Positions 1-9,757 of a stretch of 64,000 nucleotides of DNA are shown piece by piece. Where the stretch lies: NCBI GenBank assembly GCA_008360975.2, contig VLJF02000033.1, positions 1,364,001 through 1,428,000 on the forward strand, given 5' to 3'. Every line of letters begins with the position of its first letter. The first letter of the stretch is position 1. The DNA is from Lichenostomus cassidix (lineage: Eukaryota > Chordata > Aves > Passeriformes > Meliphagidae). The notes beneath the pieces are model-generated. The model did no database searches and was not told where the DNA came from. It saw only the letters and a list, made by a program, of their open reading frames with translations. The translations under genes and the position numbers were made by a program.

Positions 1-508
1 TGCCCCATGTCCCCCTCCCACCCCGACACCGGACCATGGCCACCTGCAGCCCCCAAAATATCCCCCAAAGCCCCACTGGCGCCTCAGCTTTGGCCTTCCG
101 CCACATCCAAACATTCCCCCCGCACAATCAAACCCTCCCAGCGACCCTTCACGAGATTTTGGACTCAATCCCGGAAGCTGCGAGCTCCAATCACCCGCCC
201 AGAAAAAACGCCGCTCGGGGACCCCCGAGATATTTGGGGCGACTTCCTCCTCCCCCTCACCTGCGGCATGCGGGGCGCCGATGCTCCCGGGACCGCGACA
301 GACAAAGAGCTCCGCGCTGCTTCTGCTGCTCCTCCTCTTCCTCTCTCCAACCTCTTCCTGTTCCTCCTCTTCCTCTCTCCTCCTCCTTCCTCCTCTCGCC
401 TCGTCCTCCTCGGATCTGGGGCCTTTCTCCCGCTCCTTCCTCATCCCTCCTCCTCCTCCTCCATCCCTTCTCCTCACCCCAAGCCCAGCGCCCACCCTTT
501 CCCCCCCT
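1..508 (-). other. 5' flank and exon 1 of a ZNF unit lying off the left edge
   Basis: Read on the minus strand this matches the 5' flank of the ZNF genes in the window (for example 22470-23030 read forward). It contains the purine-rich GGAGGA tract (seen here as CTCCTC, 315-480), exon 1 and its CAG|GTGAGG donor (donor at 255-260). Just inside the donor the minus strand reads ATG-CCG-CAG (269 down to 261), which would start a ZNF protein M-P-Q in phase 0. The finger exon itself would lie left of base 1 and is not visible. The unit is in inverted orientation to ZNF-1 on the other side of the gap. Confidence 0.7.
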
Positions 509-706
509 TTTCCCCACGCTGTCGCATGCCGCGGGAGGAGCCGGGATGGAGCCGGGGCAGGTCGGGCTGGGGCAGCGCTGGGCTCCGGGCCAGGCCTGGG
601 CGCCCCCCACGCGCCCCCTCCCCAAATTGGGCTGGCGGGAAGCGCTGGGGGCGAGGGGGGGGCGCAGGTGGGGTTGGGGTGGGGAGCGCTGGGCGCTGCG
701 GGTCTG

Positions 707-748
707 CCTGGGAACTGGAGAGTCATCAGCGCCGCGAGCTCGGATTGG
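707..748 (+). promoter_or_regulatory. X1-X2-Y module, ZNF-flank type (first of tandem pair)
   Basis: X1-like CCTGGGAACT, X2-like GAGTCATC and Y-like GGATTGG lie in a 42-base frame. This is the same spacing from the start of X1 to the end of the Y core as in classical MHC class II promoters. No clear S box is seen. It is read on the plus strand because this flank is inverted. Confidence 0.55.
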
Positions 749-1036
749 ATCAGAATCGCTCAGCGCCTTCTCCCATTGGCTCATTTTCGCGGGGCTATTT
801 TTCGGGGCTGTTTTTCTATGGGGTTTGGAGGTTCTGGTTTTCCCCACGCCGTCGCATGCCGCGGGAGGAGCCGGGATGGAGCCGGGGCAGGTCGGGCTGG
901 GGCAGCGCTGGGCTCCGGGCCAGGCCTGGGCGCCCCCCAGGCGCCCCCTCCCCAAATTGGGCTGGCGGGACGCGCTGGGGGCGAGGGGGGGGCGCAGGTG
1001 GGGTTGGGGTGGGGAGCGCTGGGCGCTGCGGGTCTG

Positions 1037-1078
1037 CCTGGGAACTGGAGAGTCATCAGCGCCGCGAGCTCGGATTGG
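1037..1078 (+). promoter_or_regulatory. X1-X2-Y module, ZNF-flank type (second of tandem pair)
   Basis: Duplicate of the module at 707-748, 330 bases downstream, with the same X1, X2 and Y elements. Confidence 0.55.
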
Positions 1079-1168
1079 ATCAGAATCGCTCAGCGCCTTC
1101 TCCCATTGGCTCATTTTCGCGGGGCTATTTTTCGGGGCTGTTTTTCTAGGGGGTTTAGAGGTTCTGGG

Positions 1169-1313
1169 GGGCTCAGGGGGTCTCAGCGCCTTTTTTGAGG
1201 TTCGCTGTGTGCCGTGTCGGGGTTCAGCTGCCTCCCAAGGCCCCCAGAGCGGGGTGACACTTGGGGACACACGGGGGTCCCCATTCCCGATCCATCCCGG
1301 GGTCAGGTCTGCC
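1169..1313 (-). other. Class IIB 3'-flank sequence, inverted, running into the gap
   Basis: On the minus strand this equals the sequence just downstream of the IIB polyadenylation sites (for example 11120-11270). A minus-strand IIB copy, or a remnant of one, should therefore begin inside or beyond the assembly gap. Confidence 0.7.
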
Positions 1314-1813
1314 NNNNNNNNNNNNNNNNNNNNNNNNNNNNNNNNNNNNNNNNNNNNNNNNNNNNNNNNNNNNNNNNNNNNNNNNNNNNNNNNNNNNNNN
1401 NNNNNNNNNNNNNNNNNNNNNNNNNNNNNNNNNNNNNNNNNNNNNNNNNNNNNNNNNNNNNNNNNNNNNNNNNNNNNNNNNNNNNNNNNNNNNNNNNNNN
1501 NNNNNNNNNNNNNNNNNNNNNNNNNNNNNNNNNNNNNNNNNNNNNNNNNNNNNNNNNNNNNNNNNNNNNNNNNNNNNNNNNNNNNNNNNNNNNNNNNNNN
1601 NNNNNNNNNNNNNNNNNNNNNNNNNNNNNNNNNNNNNNNNNNNNNNNNNNNNNNNNNNNNNNNNNNNNNNNNNNNNNNNNNNNNNNNNNNNNNNNNNNNN
1701 NNNNNNNNNNNNNNNNNNNNNNNNNNNNNNNNNNNNNNNNNNNNNNNNNNNNNNNNNNNNNNNNNNNNNNNNNNNNNNNNNNNNNNNNNNNNNNNNNNNN
1801 NNNNNNNNNNNNN
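1314..1813. other. Assembly gap of 500 N
   Basis: Exactly 500 undetermined bases, probably a placeholder length. The left side is inverted ZNF/IIB flank and the right side is forward ZNF flank, so the gap lies inside an inverted repeat. Any reading frame drawn through it is meaningless. Confidence 0.98.
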
Positions 1814-2188
1814 GCCCAATTTGGGGAGGGGGCGCGTGGGGGGCGCCCAGGCCTGGCCCGGAGCCCAGCGCTGCCCCAGCCCGACCTGCCCCGGCTCCAT
1901 CCCGGCTCCTCCCGCGGCATGCGACGGCGTGGGGAAAAGGGGGGGAAAGGGTGGGCGCTGGGCTTGGCGGGAGGAGGAGAAGGGATGGAGGAGGAGGAGG
2001 AGGGATGAGGAAGGAGCGGCAGAAAGGCCGGAGATCCGAGCAGGAGGAGGAGGCGGGAGGAGGAAGGAGGAAAGAGGAAGAGGAGGAACAGGAAGAGGTT
2101 GGAGAGAGGAAGAGGAGGAGCAGCAGAAGCCGCGCGCAGCTCTTTGTCTGCCGCGGCCCCGGGAGCATCGGCGCCCCGCACGCCGCAG
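1814..2188 (+). promoter_or_regulatory. ZNF-1 GC-rich promoter and exon 1
   Basis: CpG-rich DNA with a GGAGGA purine tract (about 1970-2130) leads to exon 1, which ends at a strong CAG|GTGAGG donor (exon end 2188). The phase-0 codons before the donor are ACG-CCG-CAG, whereas ZNF-3 and ZNF-5 have ATG-GCG-CAG. Exon 1 of this copy therefore lacks the ATG, and translation would have to start in the next exon (ATG 3238) or at ACG. The transcription start is not visible. Confidence 0.5.
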
Positions 2189-2391
2189 GTGAGGGGGAGG
2201 AGGAAGTCGCCCCAAATGTCTCGTGGGTCCCCGAGCGGCGTTTTTTCTGGGCGGGTGTTTGGAGCTCGCAGCTTCCGGGATTGAGCCCCAAATCTCGTTC
2301 AGGGTCGCTGGGAGGGTTTGATTGTGCGGGGGGAACGTTTGGATGTGGCGGAAGGGCAAAGCTGAGGCGTCAGTGGGGCTTTGGGGGATAT

Positions 2392-2780
2392 TTTGGGGGC
2401 TGCAGGTGGGCACGGCCCGGTGTCGGGGTGGGAGGGGGACATGGGGCATGGGGTCCGGCCGGGAGAGCGGTGGCGCTGGGGGCGAGGGGGGGGCGCAGGT
2501 GGGGTTGGGGTGGGGAGCGCTGGGCGCTGCGGGTCTGCCTGGGAACTGGAGAGTCATCAGCGCCGCGAGCTCGGATTGGAGAATGCCCGCAGGAGACAGG
2601 AGAGTCGTGTAAAAGTGACTTTATGGATGGACAGAGGGAGAGGCCTTGGGGCATTTGCCATGGGGCTGTAAAACGCAGCCTCCTTTTCATGCTTCATTTT
2701 GGGGGCTGCAGGTGGGCATGGCCCGGTGTCGGGGTGGGAGTGGGACATGGGGCATGGGGTCCGGCCGGGAGAGCGGTGGA
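2392..2780. repeat. Partial duplication with chimeric insert in ZNF-1 intron 1
   Basis: The segment TTTTGGGGGCTGCAGGTGGG and the roughly 85 bases around it occurs twice (about 2392-2475 and 2697-2780). Between the copies lies about 220 bp made of a forward X-Y module flank (2476-2580) fused to the end of the GC-rich block (2581-2695: GAGTCGTGTAAAAGTGAC through AACGCAGCCTCC). The same fusion occurs at 18176-18330. Confidence 0.75.
2538..2579 (+). promoter_or_regulatory. X1-X2-Y module inside ZNF-1 intron 1
   Basis: CCTGGGAACT, GAGTCATC and GGATTGG in the 42-base frame. Its orientation is opposite to the module normally found upstream of a forward ZNF, because it came in with the inserted fragment. 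Confidence 0.5.
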
Positions 2781-3186
2781 GGGGAAGGGCGGGAGCCCCG
2801 GAGTGGGGTGAGCGGAGAGGGGCGATGGCGGAGCTGGGGGAGCCCCGGCAGGCTGGAGAGGGGGGAGCGTGGCTAAGGGGGAAGCCTGGGATCCCTGGAA
2901 GCACGGAGCAGAGAATGAGGGGAGAAGGGACCCCTGGGACCCCCAAAGCCCCTGGATCATCCCTAAGCGGGACCCTGGAAAATAGGGAAGCCCGGGAGCC
3001 ACGGGAGCCCCATGAGTGCAGGGAAGGGAGAGCCTGAGGAGGCCAAAGTGCAAAGAGCAGAGAGGGGGAAATGGTGGGAGGGTTTTGAGGTGAATGGTGG
3101 TGGTTTGGGGTTTTTATGGACACAAACCCCTGGGAGAGTTGCAGAGCTGGAGCTGGGCAGGAGGAACCCCCAGGGCAAGGCGCTGA

Positions 3187-3726
<540 letters not shown>

Positions 3727-3823
3727 GGGAAGCCCTGCGAGTGTCCCGAGTGCAGGAAGAGCTTCATTGCTGCTCCAACTCCATCCCCAGTGGGAAGATC
3801 TGCAGTGGATGATCCCCAGTGAC
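3727..3823 (+). pseudogene. Fossil zinc finger in the ZNF-1 3' UTR
   Basis: In frame after the TGA the sequence reads G-K-P-C-E-C-P-E-C-R-K-S-F, i.e. a linker plus the first half of a finger, then non-finger residues to another stop. The array once had at least one more finger. The same fossil follows ZNF-3, -4, -5, -6 and -7. Confidence 0.65.
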
Positions 3824-4861
3824 CCCAGCTGTGCAGAGCCCTGGTGATCCGTGCTGCTGCTGATCCGTGTGGCAAAGACACCTGGCTGGTGGCTCCACAC
3901 CCTCCTGGCTCCCCGTGGGCACCTGGATGAAGGCAGGGCCAGGAATGTCCATGGGAATTGTGGGGACATCAGAAATCCCCTGGGGAGAGCGGATTTGTTG
4001 ACTTTCCACCCCAGAAAATCTCACCTTTTGTGTTCAGTTATATCATCTCTTGGCATGAGGCAACACTGGATGGCCTTGGAGGTCTTTTGCAGCCTCAGTG
4101 ATTCCATGATTCTGATTTTCTCTCACCCAAGGGCATCTTTCACAGCCAAATGGTTCTGAATTGGGGCAAAGAGCAAGATTTTGGGGTGGAAACGTCCAAA
4201 AATGTTCTTCCCTTCTACCCAACCACATGGATCCTCAGTGGGCACAGACATGTAAATCCTTTTCTTTTGGGCTTGGTCTTGTTTTCATTTCAATCCTTCA
4301 AAACACCTGAATTTGGGGTAAAAATGAAGATATTGAGGTGAGACGTGGGTGGGACATTGGGGTCACAGCTGTTATGATCCAAACATTAAGGTTCTTTGGA
4401 AATACCTCTGCCTGAATTAAGGTGCAAACGAGACCATATGCCAGTCAGTAGTGTAGGTTTTATTTGATGGTAAAAATGAGAGAAAGTGGGAGGAAAAGAG
4501 AGGAAAAGAGAAGTAGGAAAAGAGGTGAGGGGGACAGAAAGAGGGAGAAAGAAAACATCACCATCCGTGGATCCCAACGATGTCACATTGATCTTCTCCA
4601 GCTGCTCTTCTCAGTGGTGGTTTTCCCCCCAAAAAGCACAGAGTGCCAAGGGTTAATATCCACTCAGGCCAGGTGACAATGTCCAGCATGTCCCCCCGGG
4701 GCAGGGGACAGTCTCTAGCAGCAGACTCTGCTTGCATCACCTGCACTGCTGTGGTGCAAGGCCTGGCATTTGGGGGTCTGGGATGGATTGTGACTCCCCT
4801 CAGCTCCTCTCACGTCAAAGTCCCGATTTGATGTCGAACTGCTCCAGCAGCGTGCGGTGGA
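3824..4861. other. Non-coding block downstream of ZNF-1
   Basis: Apart from the CR1-like piece and a GAGAAAGAGG-type purine stretch (4480-4555) I see no gene. TTTTATTTG at 4458 suggests a reversed polyadenylation signal, possibly of an LTR. The whole block is duplicated at 47200-48237. Confidence 0.5.
4062..4114 (+). mobile_element. CR1 LINE 3'-end fragment
   Basis: GGATGGCCTTGGAGGTC followed by GATTCCATGATTCTG resembles the 3' terminus of chicken-repeat-1 elements (…GGAGGTC…TGATTCTATGATTCT). It is short and degenerate. Confidence 0.45.
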
Positions 4862-5312
4862 GATTTTTGGGGGTTCTGTGCCGTTTTGGGGGATTTTTGT
4901 GTCCTTCCTGGGGTTTCTGGGTCATTTTTGGGGGGGTTCTGGGTCACCTTTTGGGGTTTCTGTCTCACTTTTGGGTGTTTGTCATGTCATTTTTGGGTTT
5001 TTTTTATCATTTTGGGGGTCTCAAGTGTCACTTTTGGGGATTTCTGTGTCACTTTTGGGGATTTCTGTGTCATTTTTTGGGGTTTCTTTGTCGGTTTTTG
5101 GGGTTCTGTGTCACTTTTTGGGATTTCTCTTCCATTTTTGGGGTTTTCTCTGCCATTTTTGGGGTCTCACTCTCCCATTGGAGGTTTCCCATCGTCACTT
5201 TTTGAGTCTCCATGTCACTTTTTGGGGTTTCTGTGTCACTTTTAGGGGTTTTTTTCTGCAATTTTTGGGGTTTCAGTGTCGTTTTTTGGGGTTTCTGTGT
5301 CACTTTTTGGTG
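4862..5312 (+). repeat. Minisatellite, TTTTGGGG-TTTCTGTGTCAC type
   Basis: Irregular tandem units of about 20-28 bp built on TTTTTGGGGTTTCTGTGTCA. All frames look open because of the composition; no gene is inferred. A shorter copy lies at 48238-48645. Confidence 0.8.
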
Positions 5313-6120
5313 GGGTTGGGGGTTCCACAGCTGGGCAGTTTGTGTAAACCTGGCTTCTGCTGATGCCTGATGGGTTTTTGTCCTTTTTCGTTGTACTTTT
5401 ATACTCTTTTTATATCCTTTTTACCCTTTCCCATTCCTGTACCTTTTACTCTCTGTGTCTCAGCCCCACATGTTTATAACCCTTGTGCTCCAGCCTCGTT
5501 CAGAATTCTTTGGAGAAGACGAAACAATCTCCACAATTTCAAGAGCATGAGGCACCAGCCTTGAAAGAGCTTTATCACTGGGACATGTTTCTGTAAACTA
5601 ATTTGTAACTTTTTTTTGGGGGGGAGGTAATTTGAATAAGGAGGCAATGACTTCATTTGTTAGGTTTCTCATTGGGGAATTTTAGATAGGGATGTTAATC
5701 AGTGAAGTCCATAAATTGCAAACCCGTGATATTGTCGCTCTCTTTCCGTCGTGGTGCACCTGGGATCCTATTAAACCAAGGGAATACCCTTTTCCTACAC
5801 TGCGGGGTCTGTGCTCAATCTTTCCCAGCATTTTAGGCATCACAGTGAGCTGTGCTCTGCCCCCACCCCAAACTCAGCCAGGGATGATTCTCAGAGCAGC
5901 TGGTGGCTTTGGATTTGTGTGTGCATTCCTTTCCCTCAGCCTGAGATGAGTGAACAGTAGGTTTCCCTTTATGGAATCTCAGCAGTTTGACTCTCAGTCC
6001 AAAGTCCCAGTCAGGTATCTTCAGGGAGGATTTTTGATTGTAGCTTCTTTGTACACTTTTTGTTATAATGAGCAAAACTTTGTATCGATGTTTGAGGCAT
6101 GAAATATTTCTGTGTCTGAT
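5313..6120. other. Unassigned block, possibly LTR-derived
   Basis: AT-richer DNA with a possible R/U5-like stretch (GGATCCTATTAAACC at about 5762, followed by TGCGGGGTCTGTGCTC and CCCAGCA near 5830). There is no coding potential or confirmed target-site duplication. Duplicated at 48660-49450, so it predates that duplication. Confidence 0.35.
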
Positions 6121-6123
6121 AAC

Positions 6124-6235
6124 AGCCATGGTGGGACATTGGGGACACAGCCAGGGTGGGACATTGGGGACACAGCCATGGTGGGACATTGGGGACACAG
6201 CCAGGGTGGGACACTGGGGACACAGACAGGGAGGG
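6124..6235 (+). repeat. 25-bp tandem repeat, about 4 copies
   Basis: The unit AGCCATGGTGGGACATTGGG plus GACAC alternates CCATGG and CCAGGG variants. It is repeated at 49457-49560. Confidence 0.85.
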
Positions 6236-6362
6236 CAAAGGCAGGGAGAGCTGTCCCCGTCCAAACCTGCACCCAAAAATCCCCAAATTCAGGGATTTCT
6301 CCCAGAAAAAAGCTGTCAGGAGCTTCCTGAATGGAGGGAAAGGGGCGATGGGACATTTAAAA

Positions 6363-6905
6363 GAGTTGAATTGGGTTTGACACCCCTGGAATTGGGTTTG
6401 GTCCTCCTGGAACTGGATTGGATTGACTGGGAATTGGGTTGGATTTACCTGGAATTTGGTTTGATCCACCTGGAACTGGATTTGGTTTACCTGGAATGAG
6501 GTTGAATCGATCTGGAATTGGGTTTGACTCCCTGGAATTTGTTTTGACTCACCTGGAGTTGGGTTTGATCAATCTGGAATTCAGTTTGATTTACCTGGAA
6601 TTGGGTGGGATTTATGTGGAATTCGGTTTTATCCACCTGAAAAAGAGTTGGATTTTCCTGGGATTTGGTTGACTCGACCTAGAATTCGATTAGATCCACC
6701 TGGAATTGGGTTTGACCCACCTGGAGTTGGATTTGATCCACCTGGAATTGGGTTTTATCTACCTGGAATTGGATTGAATGCCCCTGGAATTTGCTTTAAT
6801 CTGCCTGTAATTGGGTTGGACCAACCTTGAGCTGGATTTGACTCACCTGAAATTGGGTTGAGTCCACCTGGAATTGGGTTTGAATGGTGTTGGTGCTGCA
6901 GTAGA
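6363..6905 (+). repeat. 21-bp minisatellite (GGAATTGGGTTTGATCCACC type)
   Basis: About 25 diverged 21-bp units. Since 21 is a multiple of 3, long frames with a 7-residue period (G-I-G-F-D-P-P) appear on both strands. Other copies are at 27931-28575, 39956-40612 and 49703-50218. Confidence 0.85.
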
Positions 6906-7039
6906 GGCTGGAATTGCCCCAGGATCCTCCTGGAATCGAGTCAGACACACCTGGAATTGGGCTGAATTCCCCTGGAAATGGATTTTTGGTTATATTCTGT
7001 CTGGATGATGGTGTGGGGCAATGGGAATGGGGAATTGTG

Positions 7040-7690
7040 GGGGGTGAGAGCATAAAAAAACCGGGAAAATGGGGATTTCCACCCAAAATCCTGGGAACAG
7101 GGAGGGTTGGGCACTGTCAGAGCCCCAAAATCCTGGGAAAAAGAGGAATTTGAGCATCCTGAGCCTTTCAAAATCTTGGGAAAAGAGGATATGGGAACAT
7201 CCAGTTCCCTAAATCTTGTGTACAGGGGGGTTTGGACACACCCTGTTCGAAAATTTTTGGGTGCAGGGGGATTTGGGAACTCCCAGATCCCCAAAATTCT
7301 GGAAAAGGACGAATTTCAACACAATGAGACCCAAAATATCATGGAAAAAGTGGAATGGGAATTCCCAGTTTCCGAAATCGTCTGTACAGGGGGGGTTGGG
7401 AAGTCTCAGCCCCAGAAAATATTGGGAACAGGGGCGCTTGAAAACTCCCAGAGCCCCAAATGCTGGAAAAAGAGAATATGGGAACACCCGGTTCCCAAAA
7501 TCCTGGGTACAGAAGGGTTGTGGAATGCCCAGCCCCCAAAAATCCAGGGAACAGGGGGGTTTGGGAACTCCTAGAGCCCCAAAATCTCGGGTACAGGGGG
7601 CTTTGGAAACTGTCAGAATCCCAAAACCATGGGAAAAGAGGAGTTTGGCCGCGAAAATTGGGAAAAAAAATTTGAGAAAACCCTAAAAAA
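7040..7690 (+). repeat. About 60-65-bp minisatellite (TTTGGGAACTCCCAGAGCCC type)
   Basis: Alternating modules CAGGGGGGTTTGGGAA-CTCCCAGAGCCCCAAAAT and CTGGGAAAAAGAGGAATTTGAG. It lies where exons of the leader-bearing minus-strand gene would be expected. Larger arrays occur at 28740-30230. Confidence 0.75.
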
Positions 7691-7832
7691 CCAGGAAGTT
7701 TGGCCAACGCCCTTCCTAGACAAATCCCCAAAAAGCGGGTTGGACCTCCTGAATCTCCCCCATCCCCTTTTGCCATGGATCCAGGACACCCCAAATCCCA
7801 ACGCCGCGGCTCCAGGACCCCCCAAAGCCCAC

Positions 7833-7908
7833 CTTGGAGCCCCCAAAGGCCAGGCAGGGTCAGCGCCAGCAGCAGCAGCAGGCAGGGGCAGCTCCGTGCT
7901 CCATCCAT
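7833..7908 (-). CDS. Orphan leader (signal peptide) exon, divergent from IIB-A
   Basis: On the minus strand an ATG at 7908 (good context, GCC-ATG-G) opens M-D-G-A-R-S-C-P-C, then a run L-L-L-L-L-A-L-T-L-P-G-L-W-G: a classic signal peptide. It ends at AAG|GTGGGC after 25 codons plus one base. A phase-1 donor after the leader is what MHC class I and II genes have. It sits head-to-head with IIB-A, next to the X-Y module at 8018-8060 that points toward it. No alpha-1/alpha-2 or other downstream exon is visible on this strand; minisatellite follows. The best guess is a class II alpha or other class-II-pathway leader, but the identity is not proven. Confidence 0.55.
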
Positions 7909-8017
7909 GGCGCCTCGGGATGTGGCGACACTGGGAAGGGTCGCTGGTGGTCCCAGTGCAGCGGCGGCGAAGTGGGGGGAGTGGGAGTGGGGGCGCAGCG
8001 CCCCAAAAGCGGCGGAG

Positions 8018-8060
8018 CCAATGGGAGGGCGTGTGTGTTGTGTCGTCACCGGTTGCCGGG
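8018..8060 (-). promoter_or_regulatory. X1-X2-Y module of the divergent IIB-A promoter
   Basis: On the minus strand: X1-like CCCGGCAACC, X2-like TGACGACA, Y-like CCATTGG in a 43-base frame (one base longer than the other modules). The Y box faces the leader exon at 7908, away from IIB-A, whose ATG is 231 bases away on the other side. A shared bidirectional promoter is inferred. Confidence 0.6.
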
Positions 8061-8096
8061 TAGAGCCTGTGCAAAACGGGCCCCAAACCGGCCCGG

Positions 8097-8203
8097 CCAA
8101 TCGGAGCGCGTCCAAAACAACTGCGGCCAATGGCAGCGCGCCCAAAACCACGCCCAGGCAATGGGAGCGCGTCCCAAAACGGCGCCCGGCCAATCAGAGC
8201 GCG
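8097..8203 (+). promoter_or_regulatory. Four tandem CCAAT units upstream of IIB-A
   Basis: CCAATCGGAGCGCG, CCAATGGCAGCGCG, GCAATGGGAGCGCG and CCAATCAGAGCGCG start at 8097, 8127, 8158 and 8190, separated by (C)CCAAAAC. They lie between the X-Y module and the IIB ATG and could multiply NF-Y sites; one has decayed to GCAAT. Confidence 0.6.
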
Positions 8204-9372
8204 CGGGGCGGATGATCCCGCCCTGCTCCGGACTGGAGCTCCCAGTGCAGCGGCTGCTGCGGGGCTGGCGGCAGCTGCCCGGCGCTGGCCATGGGGCGAG
8301 TGGCGGCAGCTGGGGCCCTACTGGTGGCACTGGTGGTGCTGGGAGCCACCCCGGCTGCGGGCGCGGAGCTGTCGGGTGAGCGGGGGGAGCAGGGAATGCG
8401 ATGGGAAAGGGGGAAAAGGGGAAAGAAAGGGGTTTGGGAGCCCAAAGTGGAGGGGGAGGAGGAGGGGAAGCCGAAAGGGAGAGCGGGAGGGGCTGAGGGT
8501 TGGGGGAAGGTGAGGAAGGGGTGGGAGAGGGTGGGGAAGTGGGGAAAAGGGGAGGGTGGGAGCCCAAAACAGAGCGGGAGGGGGATGGGGGGGAAGAAAT
8601 TTTGGGAAAAAAATTGTGGAAAATGGCAAAAAGAGGGAATGGGACCCCAAAATTGAAGTAGGGAGTGGCTGAAAATGGCGGGGAGTGAGGATGTGAAAGG
8701 GGAAATAGGGAGAAGGGTGGGGAAGAGGAAGTGGGAGCGCGGGCAGGAGGGTCCCATGGCGGCCGTGGGGCACAGGGGGTGCGGAGTGGGGATCCGGGGT
8801 GACCCCCGGAGCTCTGGGATCGATGGGGGTGCTGGGGGAACCCCCTGACCTGTGCCTTGCACACACAGGGGTCTCGCAGTGGCTGGGATACTGTGAGTGT
8901 CACTTCATTAAAGGCACGGAGAAGGTGAGGTTCGTGCAGAGGTACATCTACAACGGGGTGGAGTACATGAGTTTTGACAGCGATGTGGGGAAATACGAAG
9001 GGCTCACCCCGTATGGGGACAAAGTGGCCAAGAGCGCGAACAGCAACCCGTCATGGATGGAGTACATCCGGACTGAGGTGGACAGGCTCTGCCGGCACAA
9101 CTACGAGGTGTTCACCCCGTTCCTGGTGGAGCGCAGAGGTGAGCGTGGGGCAGAGGTGTCCCCTCAGGCTCTGCCCTGGCAATGACCCTGCAGCCCCTCA
9201 AACCCTCCCTGGGAATCACCTAGAGCCCTCAGCCCTCCTTGTGCTAAACTGGGGGCTTCTAGTCTTTCTCAGGGACTCTTTTAGCTCTCCCAGTCCATCC
9301 CAGTCCCCCCCAGTCTCTCTCAGCCCCCCCAGCGCGTCCATTTCAACAAAGCGTGCAAATGACGCTTTTTAA

Positions 9373-9414
9373 CCAATCAGAGCGCGCGTCTTTGATGACT
9401 CATCAGTTGCCAGG
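9373..9414 (-). promoter_or_regulatory. X1-X2-Y module in IIB-A intron 2
   Basis: Minus strand: X1 CCTGGCAACT, X2 region containing the palindrome TGATGAGTCATCA, Y core GATTGG, in the same 42-base frame as class II promoters. It points toward exon 2, antisense to the gene. The TGAGTCA core could alternatively bind AP-1/Maf factors. Confidence 0.6.
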
Positions 9415-9459
9415 TAGACAAGCAGAACCGAGTTCGCCGCGCTAGACTTAGCCTCGCAG

Positions 9460-9757
9460 TGCCGCGGAGTTCATTCCCAGTCCGTCCCAGTGCCACCAGA
9501 GTCACCCCGAGTGCCACCATAGTCCATCCCAGTGCCACCATGGTCACTCCCAGTCCCTCTTATCCCATTCCCAATGTATTCCCAGACATCCACCCTCTCT
9601 CCCTGTCCCTCCCAGTGCTCCCCAATCCACTCCCCTCTCTCCCAGTGTGCCCCCATTCCCTCCCCCTTCATTCCCAGTCCCTCCCAGTACCACCCCCCCC
9701 TCCCAGCTCTCTCCCAGCGCCCCCCCAGCTGATCCCAGTGTCTCCCCTCTCTCTCCC
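9460..9757 (+). repeat. CTCCCAGT minisatellite in IIB-A intron 2
   Basis: Short units such as CACTCCCAGTCCCTC, ATTCCCAGT and GTGCCACCATAGTC run up to the exon 3 acceptor. Corresponding arrays of different length lie before exon 3 in every IIB copy (20285-20670, 32020-32706, 43000-43677, 51005-51537, 61592-62250), so intron 2 length is variable. Confidence 0.75.

Larger units (their letters stand above)
509..1168. repeat. 330-bp direct tandem duplication in the inverted flank
   Basis: Bases 509-838 and 839-1168 are near-identical; anchor motifs recur exactly 330 bases apart (GTCGCATGCC at 521 and 851; CCTGGGAACT at 707 and 1037). Each copy carries one X-Y regulatory module. Other ZNF flanks in the window have only one copy of this segment. 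Confidence 0.9.

Noticed and set aside
7..2811. Very long open frames on both strands, several running through the N block
   Set aside because: They result from GC-rich, purine/pyrimidine-biased DNA and undetermined bases; no domain and no conservation of frame between the repeated copies.
4862..5312. Phenylalanine/glycine-rich membrane protein frame
   Set aside because: Produced by TTTTGGGG minisatellite units; no start or conservation with the copy at 48238-48645.
6124..6235. Regular direct repeats that could suggest a CRISPR array
   Set aside because: Units are contiguous with no unique spacers, in a vertebrate context.
6363..6905. Possible repetitive protein (G-I-G-F-D-P-P repeats)
   Set aside because: A 21-bp tandem repeat gives open frames on both strands without start or splice signals; kept only as a minisatellite and as a low-interest fusion idea.
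9373..9414. Reading the intron 2 motif only as an AP-1 site (TGAGTCA)
   Set aside because: Possible, but the flanking X1-like and CCAAT elements at the class II spacing explain more of the sequence; AP-1/Maf stays as an alternative.
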